Positions 26,148 to 35,359 of a stretch of 61,959 bases of DNA are shown piece by piece. The position numbers and the translations under genes were made by a program. This DNA comes from Massilia cavernae (lineage in GTDB: Bacteria > Pseudomonadota > Gammaproteobacteria > Burkholderiales > Burkholderiaceae_D), in assembly GCF_003590855.1 (NCBI RefSeq), contig NZ_QYUP01000115.1, positions 1-61,959 on the forward strand, given 5' to 3'. The notes below the pieces were generated by a model, which saw only the letters and a list, made by a program, of their open reading frames with translations, was not told the DNA's origin and searched no databases. The first letter of the stretch is position 1. Each line of letters begins with the position of its first letter.

Positions 26148-27674
26148 TTAACCACCGCGCAGCAGGGACAGCACGCCGTTCGGCAGCTGGTTGGCCTGGG
26201 CCAGCATGGCGGTACCTGCTTGCTGCAGGATCTGGCCGCGGGTCAGGTTGGCCGTTTCCGCTGCGAAGTCGGTGTCCTGGATGCGGCTGCGTGCGCTTGC
26301 CAGGTTTTCCGACGTCGCCTGCAGGTTGCTGATGGTGTTGGTGAAGCGGTTCTGCACCGCACCGAGCGAAGCACGCGAGTTGCTGATGTTGGCCAGCGCC
26401 GAGTCGATCACCTTCAGCGCGCCGTTTGCGCCGCTTGGGATGCCGTTGGTCATTGCGGTCACATCGATCGACGACACTGCCGACAGGTTCGAGCTGACTG
26501 CGGAACCGACCGTGCTCATGATGCCTGCTGCGCTGGCGGTGGCGGTGAAGCCGGATGCCGAGCTGAAGGTCACCTTGGCGCCGACGGTCGCTGCCGAGCC
26601 GTTGACGGTGGTCGCGGTCAGGGTCACCGCGGTGCCGGAACCGCCGTCGGCTGCCGCCATGCCGGTCACGGTGATGGCGGTCTGCGCCGAGTTGTTCTTC
26701 ACGCCGATGTCGTAGCCCTGGGACTGGGTCATCGTGATCTTGCCGGTCACTGGATCGGCCACCGCGGTGATGCCGGTCGAGCCGGTCTGGTCGTTGATCG
26801 CCTTGGTCAGCGCGCCGACGTCGGTGGCCGACGCCAGGGTGGCGCTGATGGTCACCGGATTGGCGGCGCCGGCCGAGGTAGGCGCGCCTTGCAGGGTCAG
26901 CGACACGGTACCGGCCACGAAGCCGCCCAGGGTTGCCTGGGTGGAAGCGCTGGCGGTCACGCCGGTGGCGCCGGCTGCTGCGTTGACGGTATCGGCAATT
27001 ACCTTGCCCGATGCGCTAACGGCAACGGTCAGGGCGCCGGTTGAGGCGCCGTTGCCCTGGATGGTCAGGGTGCCGGCTGCCACGTTGTTGGCAGCGATCG
27101 CAGCCGATGCCGAAGCAACTGCGTTGATCGCGGTGCCGCCGGTGTTCTGTGGCAGGGTATTGTTGCCGATTGCCGAAGCCTGGGCGCTGCCGATCGAGAA
27201 GTTGATGGTCTGGTTGGCGTTGGCGCCGACCTGGAACTGGGCGTTGTTCAGGGTGCCGTCGAGGACGTTCTGGCCGTTGAACTGGGTGCTGGTCGCTACG
27301 CGGTTCAGTTCCTGTTGCAGCTGGCTGACTTCCTGCTGCAGGGACGAACGGTCGGAGGCGGAGTTGGTGCCGTTGGCAGCTTGCACGGCCAGGGTGCGCA
27401 TGCGCTGCAGCAGGTCGGTTGCCGTTGCGAGGCCGCCTTCAGCGGTCTGGGCCATCGAGATGCCGTCGTTGGCGTTGCGTGCTGCCTGGTTCAGGCCGTT
27501 GATCTGGCTGGTCATGCGATCCGAAATCGCCAGGCCTGCTGCGTCGTCTTTCGCGCTGTTGATACGCAGGCCGGAAGAAAGGCGCTGCAGCGAGGTCGCG
27601 AGCGAGTTCTGGGATGCGTTCAGGTTGCGCTGCGAGTTCAGCGAGGCGATGTTGGTGTTGATGTTAGCTGCCAT
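26148..27674 (-). CDS. fliC: Flagellin, second tandem copy
   Basis: This filament subunit is 508 aa when started at MAANINTNIASLNSQRNLNA. The conserved D0/D1 N-terminal region includes SLQRLSSGLRINSAKDDAAG and LAISDRMTSQINGLNQAARN. The C-terminal region includes NRFTNTISNLQATSENLASA and QILQQAGTAMLAQANQLPNG. The central domain (about residues 170-400) is Ala/Thr/Val/Gly-rich. It is very similar along its whole length to the flagellin gene at 28045-29568, and its upstream region is similar as well, so the pair arose by tandem duplication. A sigma-28 promoter lies at 27781-27807. Confidence 0.95.
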   Translation of the reverse strand: MAANINTNIASLNSQRNLNASQNSLATSLQRLSSGLRINSAKDDAAGLAISDRMTSQINGLNQAARNANDGISMAQTAEGGLATATDLLQRMRTLAVQAANGTNSASDRSSLQQEVSQLQQELNRVATSTQFNGQNVLDGTLNNAQFQVGANANQTINFSIGSAQASAIGNNTLPQNTGGTAINAVASASAAIAANNVAAGTLTIQGNGASTGALTVAVSASGKVIADTVNAAAGATGVTASASTQATLGGFVAGTVSLTLQGAPTSAGAANPVTISATLASATDVGALTKAINDQTGSTGITAVADPVTGKITMTQSQGYDIGVKNNSAQTAITVTGMAAADGGSGTAVTLTATTVNGSAATVGAKVTFSSASGFTATASAAGIMSTVGSAVSSNLSAVSSIDVTAMTNGIPSGANGALKVIDSALANISNSRASLGAVQNRFTNTISNLQATSENLASARSRIQDTDFAAETANLTRGQILQQAGTAMLAQANQLPNGVLSLLRGG

Positions 27675-27780
27675 GATTGTATTGCTCCACACATACTGCT
27701 TGAATCGGGGTGGGCGACGTGCCGCAGTTCACCTTGGTCTGCTCCCCTGTTCCGAAGCAATCACACCGTAGTTGAATCAG

Positions 27781-27807
27781 GTAACGGTGGCTTCCCGAAA
27801 AAGTTGA
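27781..27807 (-). promoter_or_regulatory. Sigma-28 promoter of the second flagellin gene
   Basis: On the minus strand: TCAACTTT, 11 bases, ACCGTTAC. The same pattern lies before the first flagellin gene, embedded in a similar leader of about 100 bases. The remaining DNA between the two flagellin genes (27808-27973) shows no further gene or clear site. Confidence 0.75.
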
Positions 27808-27973
27808 TGGAGAAAACGCGACTTTATTTCGCTTTTTTGGCCTCATATTTCCTCAAGCCGCCCCGCTAAACGGCAGTAAAAATCCAAACTTGAGGGCAAA
27901 TAGAAATTAAATCTGGGGCTGGATTCTTGGCGGTGAGGGACTGCGCGGCACGCGGCAGCGTCGAGGTACAGGC

Positions 27974-28013
27974 GAAAAAAATCCCCGGGCCGGTCAAGCC
28001 GGCGCGGGGATTC
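27974..28013 (-). terminator. Rho-independent terminator of the first flagellin gene
   Basis: On the minus strand a long GC-rich hairpin, with arms AATCCCCGCGCCGG and CCGGCCCGGGGATT allowing one mismatch, is followed directly by seven T residues (27974-27980). It lies about 30 bases after the flagellin stop at 28045, the classical arrangement for a highly expressed gene. Confidence 0.88.
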
Positions 28014-28044
28014 TGGGTCAGGCTGGTACTGCTACTGCTGTTGA

Positions 28045-29568
28045 TTAACCACGCAGCAGGGACAGGACGCCGTTCGGCAGCGAGTTGGCTTGCGCCAGCA
28101 TCGCGGTACCGGCTTGCTGCAGGATCTGGCCGCGGGTCAGGTTGGCCGTTTCAGCTGCGAAGTCGGTGTCCTGGATGCGGCTGCGTGCGCTGCTCAGGTT
28201 TTCCGAAGTGGCTTGCAGGTTGCTGATGGTGTTGGTGAAACGGTTCTGGGCCGCACCCAGCGACGCGCGGGCGTTGCTGATGTTGGCCAGTGCCGAGTCG
28301 ATCACCTTCAGCGCGTTGTTTGCGCCGCTTGGGATGCCGTTGGTCATTGCGGTAACGTCGATCGACGACACAGCCGACAGGCCCGAGCTGACCGCCGAAC
28401 CGGTGGTGCTCAGTACGCCTGCAGCGCTGGCGGTGGCGGTGAAAGCCGATGCCGAGCTGAAGGTTACCTTCGCGCCGACGGTCGCTGCCGAGCCGATGGC
28501 TGCGGACGCGGTCAGGGTCGCCGCGGTGCCGGTGCCGCCGTCGGCAGCTGCCATGCCGGTCACGGTGATGGCGGTCTGTGTGGAGTTGTTCTTCACGCCG
28601 ATGTCGTAACCCTGGGCCTGGGTCAGCGAGATCTTGCCGGTCGAGGTGTCTGCAACGGCGGTGATGCCGGTCGAGCCGGTCTGGTCGTTGATCGCCTTGG
28701 TCAGCGAGCCGACGTCGGTGGCCGACGCCAGGGTGGCGCTGATGGTCACCGGGTTGGCAGCGCCGGCCGAGGTAGGCGCGCCTTGCAGGGTCAGCGACAC
28801 GGTGCCGGCCACGAAGCCGCCCAGGGTTGCCTGGGTGGTTGCGCTTGCAGTCACGCCGGTGGCGCCGGAAGCCGCGTTGACGGTGTCGACGATAGCCTTG
28901 CCCGATGCGCCAACGGCAACGGTCAGTGCACCGGTCGAGGCGCCGTTGCCCTGGATGGTCAGGGTGCCGGCTGCAACGTTGTTGGCAGCGATCGCAGCCG
29001 ATGCCGAAGCAACTGCGTTGATCGAGGTGCCGCCGGTGTTCTGGGCCAGGGTGTTGTTGCCGATTGCCGAAGCTTGGGCGCTGCCGATCGAGAAGTTGAT
29101 CGTCTGGTTCGAGTTCGCGCCAACCTGGAACTGGGCATTGTTCAGGGTGCCGTCGAGGACGTTCTGGCCGTTGAACTGGGTGCTGGTCGCAACACGGTTC
29201 AGTTCCTGTTGCAGCTGGCTGACTTCCTGCTGGACAGACGAACGATCCGAAGCCGAGTTGGTACCGTTGGCAGCTTGCACTGCCAGGGTACGCATACGCT
29301 GCAGCAGGTCGGTCGCGGTGGACAGGCCGCCTTCAGCGGTCTGCGCCAGCGAGATGCCGTCGTTTGCGTTACGTGCTGCCTGGTTCAGGCCGTTGATCTG
29401 GCTGGTCATGCGATCCGAAATCGCCAGGCCTGCCGCGTCGTCTTTGGCGCTGTTGATGCGCAGGCCCGAGGACAGGCGCTGCAGCGAGGTCGCCAGCGAC
29501 GATTGCGAAGCGTTCAGGTTACGCTGCGAGTTCAGCGAGGCGATATTGGTATTGATATTTGCTGCCAT
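28045..29568 (-). CDS. fliC: Flagellin, first tandem copy
   Basis: This filament subunit is 507 aa from MAANINTNIASLNSQRNLNA. Conserved terminal domains are as in the neighbouring copy; differences between the two are mostly single substitutions such as SSLATSL for NSLATSL and ALKVIDSALANISNARASLG for the NSRASLG version. The central domain has the same length, so this is a near-parallel paralogue rather than an antigenic variant. A sigma-28 promoter lies about 108 bases upstream of the start and a strong terminator follows. An in-frame extension to 29655 lacks similarity and would remove the promoter-leader arrangement. Confidence 0.95.
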   Translation of the reverse strand: MAANINTNIASLNSQRNLNASQSSLATSLQRLSSGLRINSAKDDAAGLAISDRMTSQINGLNQAARNANDGISLAQTAEGGLSTATDLLQRMRTLAVQAANGTNSASDRSSVQQEVSQLQQELNRVATSTQFNGQNVLDGTLNNAQFQVGANSNQTINFSIGSAQASAIGNNTLAQNTGGTSINAVASASAAIAANNVAAGTLTIQGNGASTGALTVAVGASGKAIVDTVNAASGATGVTASATTQATLGGFVAGTVSLTLQGAPTSAGAANPVTISATLASATDVGSLTKAINDQTGSTGITAVADTSTGKISLTQAQGYDIGVKNNSTQTAITVTGMAAADGGTGTAATLTASAAIGSAATVGAKVTFSSASAFTATASAAGVLSTTGSAVSSGLSAVSSIDVTAMTNGIPSGANNALKVIDSALANISNARASLGAAQNRFTNTISNLQATSENLSSARSRIQDTDFAAETANLTRGQILQQAGTAMLAQANSLPNGVLSLLRG

Positions 29569-29675
29569 GGTATTTCTCCAGACGAGTGCTGCTTGTATTT
29601 CGGGGTGGGCAACGTGCCACTGGTCACCTTGGTCTGCTTCCGTGTTCTGAAACAATCACACCGCGGCTGAGTCAG

Positions 29676-29702
29676 ATAACGGTGGCACCCCGAAAAAGTT
29701 GA
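29676..29702 (-). promoter_or_regulatory. Sigma-28 promoter of the first flagellin gene
   Basis: On the minus strand: TCAACTTT, 11 bases, ACCGTTAT. It matches the flgK, fliD and second flagellin promoters in spacing and in the CCG(T/A)TA core. The rest of the gap between this flagellin gene and the cyclase gene (29703-29880) is AT-richer and shows nothing else that I can support. Confidence 0.78.
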
Positions 29703-29880
29703 TGGAGAAAAACATGATTTATTTCATTGGCCAGGCCTTTAATTTTTGAATGCGGTCCCGCTAAGACGACAGATGGAAAAGAAACTTTAGGGTCAAAAAA
29801 TTAAAATTTCCTGGCCAGATTGATGGGTTTTGTGCCCCAGAAAAGCTTCGCTTTCCCACCATGCGCGAGGCGGGAACTCC

Positions 29881-31437
29881 CTATTCGGCGATGACGACGC
29901 GGTTCTTGCCGCTCTTCTTGGCCTTGTACATCGCCGAGTCGGCGCGCTTGATCAGGGTTTCCTGGCCCTCGTGGGGCAGGCGCATGGCGACGCCGGCAGA
30001 GAAAGTGATCAGCAATTTTTCGTTTTCGTGCAGGAAGAAGTGCTTGGTCAGGTCGCGCTGCAGGCGGGTCATGGTCTGCGACGCCGCTTCCACCGTCGTT
30101 TCCGGCAGCAGGATCAGGAATTCCTCGCCGCCGAAGCGCGCGATCACGTCCATCGAGCGCAGCGTGCTCTTGACGATCTGTACAAGGTGCTTCAGCGCGG
30201 AGTCGCCCGCGATGTGGCCGTAGGTGTCGTTCAGGCGCTTGAAGTCGTCCAGATCGAGCATGGCGATGCACAGCGGCGTGCCGCGGCGGTCGGCGCGCGC
30301 CATCTCGCGCTCGAACACGTCGTCCAGGCCACGGCGGTTCAGGCTGCCGGTGAGCTGGTCTTCGCGCACCAGGTCGCTCAGGTGGCGCAGCTTTTCCTCG
30401 AGGGTATGGATGCGCGTCTCGGCGTCGTGCATTTCCTGCCTTGCCGCCACCATGCGGTCGCGCGACTTCAGGGTTTCTTCCTGCACCGCGCGGGTGTCGC
30501 GCAGCACGTTGTCGAGCACTACGTTCAGTTCGTCGATGTTGGCCGCATGGCTGATCTGTTCGGAGTAGCCGCCGATCTTCTCGTGGAAGTCGCCGGTCGA
30601 CTCCGCCACCGAGCCGAGGCGGTCGATGAACGTCATCATCATGTTGCGCACGGTGTGCTTGACGTCCGACAGGCTGTGCTTGAGCTGGCCCTGCTTGTAG
30701 ATTACTTCCTTCATGCTGCGCATCGCCTCTTCCAGCGCGCGCTGGTCGAGCGGGCCGGCGATCAGGTTTTTTACCGCGTCGACCTGGCCGCGCAGCCAGC
30801 TGTCGTCGTCCAGCAGTTCGCTGACGTTTTCCAGCAGCAGGCGGAACAGGCGCAGCAGCAGTTCCTGCTGCTCGGCCACGTCGCCGCTACGGATCTCGAT
30901 CTGGTAGCACAGCTGCTTGAGGCGGGCCGCCACTTCGTTCAGCGCGGACTCGTTGTTGGCGGTCTTGACGGCCGCGCCCAGCGATTCGGCTTCGCCGGCC
31001 AAGGCAGGGGAGCCGGCCAGCAGCGAGGCCACCGCGAACACCAGCGTGCGGCTGAGCAGGTCGCGCAGCAGGCGCGCCTCAGGTTCGTCGGCCAGCACGG
31101 CCAGTTCGAACGGGCCGGGCTTCTTGAGTTGTTTATCCAGCAACTGGGTCATGCCGCGCGTGAGGCCTTCCCAGTCGCGCGCCTTGAGGGTGCGCTGCAG
31201 GCGGCGTCCGGCTTCGCCAACCTCGCCCGGGGTTTCGCTGAGGCGGGTCGTGACCTGGCCCAGCACCAGTTCGGCGGCGGCGCCCTCGGCAGGCGCGGCC
31301 TGTGCCCCGGTGATGCCCGCGATGTCGTTATAGATGGTGCGGTAGGCCTCGGGCGTCGGCGCGATACGTTTCACTGCAAGGCGGCGGAAGGCTTCGCGCG
31401 CGATGTCGGCGGGATTCTGGGCGGGGGAAGTGGACAT
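29881..31437 (-). CDS. Diguanylate cyclase (GGDEF domain protein)
   Basis: This is predicted to make c-di-GMP from two GTP. The 518-aa cytoplasmic protein has a long helical N-terminal part without membrane helices and a C-terminal GGDEF domain (about residues 350-515). The active-site loop reads RFGGEEF at about residues 432-438, with DLDDFKRLNDTYGHIAGDSA upstream. An inhibitory-site RxxD is not obvious before it. Its position beside flagellin genes and in the same locus as ycgR suggests local c-di-GMP control of swimming. The N-terminal domain occurs in other betaproteobacterial cyclases, but I cannot name it. Confidence 0.92.
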   Translation of the reverse strand: MSTSPAQNPADIAREAFRRLAVKRIAPTPEAYRTIYNDIAGITGAQAAPAEGAAAELVLGQVTTRLSETPGEVGEAGRRLQRTLKARDWEGLTRGMTQLLDKQLKKPGPFELAVLADEPEARLLRDLLSRTLVFAVASLLAGSPALAGEAESLGAAVKTANNESALNEVAARLKQLCYQIEIRSGDVAEQQELLLRLFRLLLENVSELLDDDSWLRGQVDAVKNLIAGPLDQRALEEAMRSMKEVIYKQGQLKHSLSDVKHTVRNMMMTFIDRLGSVAESTGDFHEKIGGYSEQISHAANIDELNVVLDNVLRDTRAVQEETLKSRDRMVAARQEMHDAETRIHTLEEKLRHLSDLVREDQLTGSLNRRGLDDVFEREMARADRRGTPLCIAMLDLDDFKRLNDTYGHIAGDSALKHLVQIVKSTLRSMDVIARFGGEEFLILLPETTVEAASQTMTRLQRDLTKHFFLHENEKLLITFSAGVAMRLPHEGQETLIKRADSAMYKAKKSGKNRVVIAE

Positions 31438-31501
31438 GGCGCTGTGATGACATATTCGATTGCACGAATGATAAGCGGCTTACCGCTTTGCCATCGCGAA
31501 G

Positions 31502-31525
31502 ATAAGGCGGGTAAACCTGCCTTAT
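31502..31525 (-). terminator. Possible terminator after the response regulator gene
   Basis: An inverted repeat (ATAAGGCGGG / CCTGCCTTAT, one mismatch) lies about 30 bases past the response-regulator stop and before the cyclase start. There is no long T tract on either side, so its strength is uncertain. Confidence 0.4.
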
Positions 31526-31555
31526 TTCTCAGCATTAATAAATGGTGCCGTCCGT

Positions 31556-32203
31556 CTATTCGATCAGCTGGTTCTTGATGGCGTAGTGGGTCAGCTCGGC
31601 ACTGTTTTTCAGTTTCATCTTCACCAGCAGGCGGGCGCGGTATTCGCTGATGGTCTTGACCGACAGCGACAGCTCCTCGGCGATCGCGCTGACCGTCTTG
31701 CCCGAGGCGATCATGGTCAGGGTCTGGTATTCGCGGTCGGACAAGGTGTCGTGCAGCGGGGTGGTATGGTCTTCGCTGACCTGGGCGGCCAGTTCCTGCG
31801 CCAGCGCGGCGCTGACGTATTTCTGACCGGCGGCCACCTGGCGGATCGCCGTCACCAGCTCCTTCGGCGCGCTCTGCTTGGTCAGGTAGCCGGCCGCGCC
31901 CGCCTTGAGCGAGCGGATCGCGTACTGGTCTTCGCGGTGCATCGACAGCATCAGCACCGCCATGTCGGGGTTTTCCTTCTTCACCTGCTTGAGCACGTCG
32001 ATGCCGCTCTTGTCCGGCATGGAAATGTCCAGCAGCATGACGTGGCACTTCGCCTTTCGGAACATCTTGATCGCGTCGAGGCCGTTCTCGGCTTCGCCGG
32101 CGACGATGATGTCGGGCGAGTCGGAAAGGATCTGCTTGAGTCCCGCGCGCACGATGGCGTGGTCGTCGGCGATGAAGACCCGGATGGTTGTTTTTTGGTT
32201 CAT
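31556..32203 (-). CDS. NarL/FixJ-type response regulator
   Basis: The 215-aa product has an N-terminal receiver domain with the acidic pocket IADDH at residues 11-15, the phosphoacceptor Asp in VMLLDISMPDKSG (about residue 59) and the conserved Lys in GYLTKQSAPKEL. A C-terminal LuxR-type helix-turn-helix follows: LSDREYQTLTMIASGKTVSA with SLSVKTISEYRARLLVKMKL. Its ATG overlaps the stop of the histidine kinase gene (TAATG), so the two form a translationally coupled pair. The start at 32203 excludes an unrelated in-frame extension inside the kinase gene. Confidence 0.93.
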   Translation of the reverse strand: MNQKTTIRVFIADDHAIVRAGLKQILSDSPDIIVAGEAENGLDAIKMFRKAKCHVMLLDISMPDKSGIDVLKQVKKENPDMAVLMLSMHREDQYAIRSLKAGAAGYLTKQSAPKELVTAIRQVAAGQKYVSAALAQELAAQVSEDHTTPLHDTLSDREYQTLTMIASGKTVSAIAEELSLSVKTISEYRARLLVKMKLKNSAELTHYAIKNQLIE

Positions 32204-33291
32204 TAGCTTGCGCGCTGTTGCTCTGTGGTCTTGATGGTTACTATCGTGCCACCTCCGGGCGCCCCCGACAAGGCCAGCGTACCGCCCAGCGCGCGCGCAC
32301 GCTCGCTCATGCCGCGCAGGCCGAACGCTTGCGGCTTGAGGCGGTCGGCCGGGGCGATGCCGACGCCGTTGTCTTCGATGGTCAGCACGATCTCGTGGCG
32401 GCGGCGCTGCAGGCACACCGTCACCCTGGTCGCCTTCGCGTGCTTGGCGATATTCGTCAGCGCCTCCTGGAAGATCCGGAACAGCGCGGCGGCGTGGTCG
32501 CTGGGAAGCTCGATTTCCTTATCCGGGCAGGTGAAAGCACAGCGGATGCCCATCTGCTTTTCGAATTCGCCGGCCTGCCACTCCAGCGCGGCGACGATGC
32601 CGAAGTCCAGCATCGACGGACGCAGGTCGAGGGTGATGCGGTGCACCGCTTCGATGGTGCGGTCGACCAGGGCATCGACGTAGGCGGTTTTCTCCGCCAG
32701 CTCAGGATTGTCGGCTGGCAGGCGGCTGGCCAGCATCGCCAGCGCCATCTTGATGGCGGTGAGGTTGCCGCCCAGGTCGTCGTGGATCTCGCGCGCGATG
32801 CGGGTGCGTTCCTCTTCCTTGACCTGTTCGATATGCGCCGTCAGCTCGGCCAGGCGGGCGCGCGAGCGCGCCGTCTCCTCCTGCTCGCGCTTGCCGGCGG
32901 TGATATTGGTCATGATGCCGTCCCACTGCACGGCGCCGGGCGCGTCCGGCAGCGGGTGCGGGGTCGAGCGCAGGTTGATCCACTTTTCGTCGTTCCAGGC
33001 GTCGTCGATGGCGATGCGGCCTTCCCAATTCCACGCCGTCATCGAGCTGGCCGAAGCATGCATCGAATCGAGGTAAGCCTTACGGTCGTCCGGGACGATC
33101 AGCTGCAGGAAGCGCTCGGGGTGGTCCTGCAGTTCGGCCGCGGGCAGGCCGAGCAGGGCGCTGCAGCCTTCGCTCAGGTAGGGAAAGGCGACACGGCCGC
33201 CGGGATGCATCGCGAACTGGTAGACCAGGCCCGGGGTATGGGCGGCGAAAGCATGCAGCGCGTCGGCCGCCGGCGGCAGGTTGTGGGTCAT
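32203..33291 (-). CDS. NarX/DegS-type sensor histidine kinase with PAS domain
   Basis: The 362-aa cytoplasmic sensor has a PAS domain at about residues 12-135 (FPYLSEGCSALLGLPAAELQ and WINLRSTPHPLPD). It is followed by a HisKA_3 dimerisation helix with the phosphorylatable His in RIAREIHDDLGGNLTAIK (His170) and an HATPase domain with FRIFQEALTNIAKHAKA, VLTIEDNGVGI and FGLRGMSERARALGG. No membrane segment is visible, so the signal is probably cytoplasmic. It is partner to the overlapping response regulator. The start at 33291 was chosen over the longer open frame, which runs into greB on the other strand. Confidence 0.9.
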   Translation of the reverse strand: MTHNLPPAADALHAFAAHTPGLVYQFAMHPGGRVAFPYLSEGCSALLGLPAAELQDHPERFLQLIVPDDRKAYLDSMHASASSMTAWNWEGRIAIDDAWNDEKWINLRSTPHPLPDAPGAVQWDGIMTNITAGKREQEETARSRARLAELTAHIEQVKEEERTRIAREIHDDLGGNLTAIKMALAMLASRLPADNPELAEKTAYVDALVDRTIEAVHRITLDLRPSMLDFGIVAALEWQAGEFEKQMGIRCAFTCPDKEIELPSDHAAALFRIFQEALTNIAKHAKATRVTVCLQRRRHEIVLTIEDNGVGIAPADRLKPQAFGLRGMSERARALGGTLALSGAPGGGTIVTIKTTEQQRAS

Positions 33292-33396
33292 CGTACGGAT
33301 GGTGGATGGAAGTCCGGGAATGATACGTGAAATCACCTGCGGCGGGGCCCAAAACGGCTGCGAGCACAAAGGCGCGGGCGCCGTTACAATAGACTG

Positions 33397-33963
33397 ATGA
33401 ACAAGGCATTTGTTAAAGAGTCGGACAACGACGAGGACGAAGAAGCGGCCGCCCTTGCGCAGGCCATCCCGGCAGGGGCGAAGAACTACATCACGCCGGC
33501 CGGGTACCAGCGCATCAAGGACGAACTGCTGCAGCTGATCGACGTCGACCGGCCGGAGGTGGTGCGCGTGGTGCACTGGGCGGCGTCGAACGGCGACCGC
33601 TCGGAAAACGGCGACTACATCTACGGCAAGAAGCGCCTGCGGGAGATCGACCGCCGCATCCGCTTCCTGACCAAGCGCATGGATTCGGCCGCCGTGGTGG
33701 ACCCCAGTGTCCATTACGGGAACGACCAGGTGTTCTTCGGCGCCACCGTCACCTACGCCAACGCGGCCGGCGAGGAACACCGGGTCACCATCGTCGGAAT
33801 CGACGAACTCGACCCGCTGAACGGCAAGATCAGCTGGGTGTCGCCGGTGGCGCGCGCGCTGACCAAGGCGCGCGAGGGCGACCTGATCACGCTGCAGACG
33901 CCGCTGGGCGCCGACGAACTCGAGGTGCTGAACGTGACTTATCCGCGGCCTATCGAGGACTGA
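33397..33963 (+). CDS. greB: Transcription elongation factor GreB
   Basis: GreB binds backtracked RNA polymerase and stimulates transcript cleavage. The 188-aa product has the N-terminal coiled-coil with the acidic tip in HWAASNGDRSENGDYIYGKK (about residues 64-83) and RLREIDRRIRFLTKRMD. The C-terminal FKBP-like domain has VTIVGIDELDPLNGKISWVS and REGDLITLQTP. A 20-residue acidic extension (KESDNDEDEEAAA) precedes the usual start. A TACAAT hexamer lies 7-12 bases before the ATG and there is no clear ribosome-binding site. Confidence 0.94.
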   Translation: MNKAFVKESDNDEDEEAAALAQAIPAGAKNYITPAGYQRIKDELLQLIDVDRPEVVRVVHWAASNGDRSENGDYIYGKKRLREIDRRIRFLTKRMDSAAVVDPSVHYGNDQVFFGATVTYANAAGEEHRVTIVGIDELDPLNGKISWVSPVARALTKAREGDLITLQTPLGADELEVLNVTYPRPIED

Positions 33964-33985
33964 TTCCAAACTAACGAGAGATGCA

Positions 33986-35359
33986 ATGGCGATCGTCCAT
34001 ACCAACCTGAACCACCTCCTGCGCATACCCCTTGCGGCCGAAATCCATTCGCGGCCTTCGCTGCGGCTCACCGGGCATGAGCAGCTGACCCACCTTGCGG
34101 TCTACCTGCGCGAAAACGGCAATCCCTTGCTGGAGCACGCCGGCCGGCAGCACGAACTGCTGGCCGCGCTGTGCCTGCACTTCGGCGTCGCCGGGCCCAC
34201 CCGCGACGCGCGCTATTTCTTCCATGATTTCGGCAGCTTCCGCCTGCAGTGGGAGTCGCACACCGAGTTCGCCACCTATACCTTCGCCGAGCGGCTCGAT
34301 GCGCCGCTGCCGCTCGAACGCGCGTTCGACCAGGTGCCGCTGCGCCATGTGCCGGAGGAGTGGCTGCAATCGCTGGCGGGCCGGATCATGGTGGCCACCC
34401 ACGTCGCCATGACCAAAAGCGGCGCGACCATGTCGGACATGGGCCGGGCCTTCGGCGGCAACCTGGCGGCGGGCTGCGACAGCCATGATTTCGCGAGGGT
34501 ATGGACGGACTTTGCGATAGCACCCGACGGTTTCGGGCGCGTCATCATCCAGGACCTGGGCATGCAGTACCAGCAGGCCGGGCGCCTGGTCCAGCGCGTG
34601 CTGGAGGTGGAGACCTACCGCATGATGGCCTTGCTCGGGCTTCCGCATGCCCAGCAATCGGCGCCGGTACTCAATGCCATCGAGGACGACCTGGTGCGCC
34701 TGACTGCCGGCATGACCGACTCGATCCAGCGGGTTGCCGAGGGTGGGCCGAACGAAGAGCGCGAGCTGCTGCAGAAGCTCACGGCACTGGCAGCCCGCAT
34801 GGAGAAACAGGCGCTGGACAACAGCTACCGTTTCGCAGCCTCGAAGGCCTACTACCGCCTGGTGCTGGCCCGTATCGACGAACTGCGCGAGACCCGCGTC
34901 GAAGGCATACCAACCGTGCGCGAATTCATGGACCGGCGCCTCGCGCCGGCGATGAACACCTGCGAATCGACGGTGCGCCGGCAGGAAGAGCTGGCCGAAC
35001 GGATCGCGCGCACCAACGCCCTGCTGCGCACCCGGGTCGGCATCGTGCAGGAGCAGCAGAACCGCGACATCCTCGAATCGCTCAACACGCGCGCGGCCCA
35101 GCAGCTGCGGCTGCAGCAGGCGGTGGAGGGATTGTCGGTGGTGGCGATCTCCTACTATTCGATCGGCCTGCTCAGTTACGTGGGCAAGGCGGCCAAGGCG
35201 GCCGGGATGCCGGTCAACCCGGACATCGCGACCGGCGCGCTGATTCCGCTGATTGTCGGCCTGGTGTGGCTGGGACTGAGGCGCATGCACCACCGGATGT
35301 CGGCGCGCCCCACGCCTGACCGGGAGGCCGTTATGGGCGTTCGCGTTCGACCCGGTTGA
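33986..35359 (+). CDS. DUF3422 family membrane-associated protein
   Basis: The 457-aa product matches the DUF3422 family, found widely in proteobacteria and of unknown function. The N terminus contains LRIPLAAEIHSRPSLRLTGH, the family signature. The C-terminal third has a coiled region followed by two hydrophobic segments (GLSVVAISYYSIGLLSYVGK and ATGALIPLIVGLVWLGLRRM), so it is likely anchored in the inner membrane by a hairpin, a layout reminiscent of CorA-like proteins. It follows greB by 22 bases and overlaps the convergent spoT gene by 29 bases. Confidence 0.88.
   Translation: MAIVHTNLNHLLRIPLAAEIHSRPSLRLTGHEQLTHLAVYLRENGNPLLEHAGRQHELLAALCLHFGVAGPTRDARYFFHDFGSFRLQWESHTEFATYTFAERLDAPLPLERAFDQVPLRHVPEEWLQSLAGRIMVATHVAMTKSGATMSDMGRAFGGNLAAGCDSHDFARVWTDFAIAPDGFGRVIIQDLGMQYQQAGRLVQRVLEVETYRMMALLGLPHAQQSAPVLNAIEDDLVRLTAGMTDSIQRVAEGGPNEERELLQKLTALAARMEKQALDNSYRFAASKAYYRLVLARIDELRETRVEGIPTVREFMDRRLAPAMNTCESTVRRQEELAERIARTNALLRTRVGIVQEQQNRDILESLNTRAAQQLRLQQAVEGLSVVAISYYSIGLLSYVGKAAKAAGMPVNPDIATGALIPLIVGLVWLGLRRMHHRMSARPTPDREAVMGVRVRPG

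Noticed and set aside
32203..34071. 622-codon version of the histidine kinase
   Set aside because: The extra N-terminal part lies antisense to greB and the divergent promoter region and has no similarity; the kinase starts at 33291.
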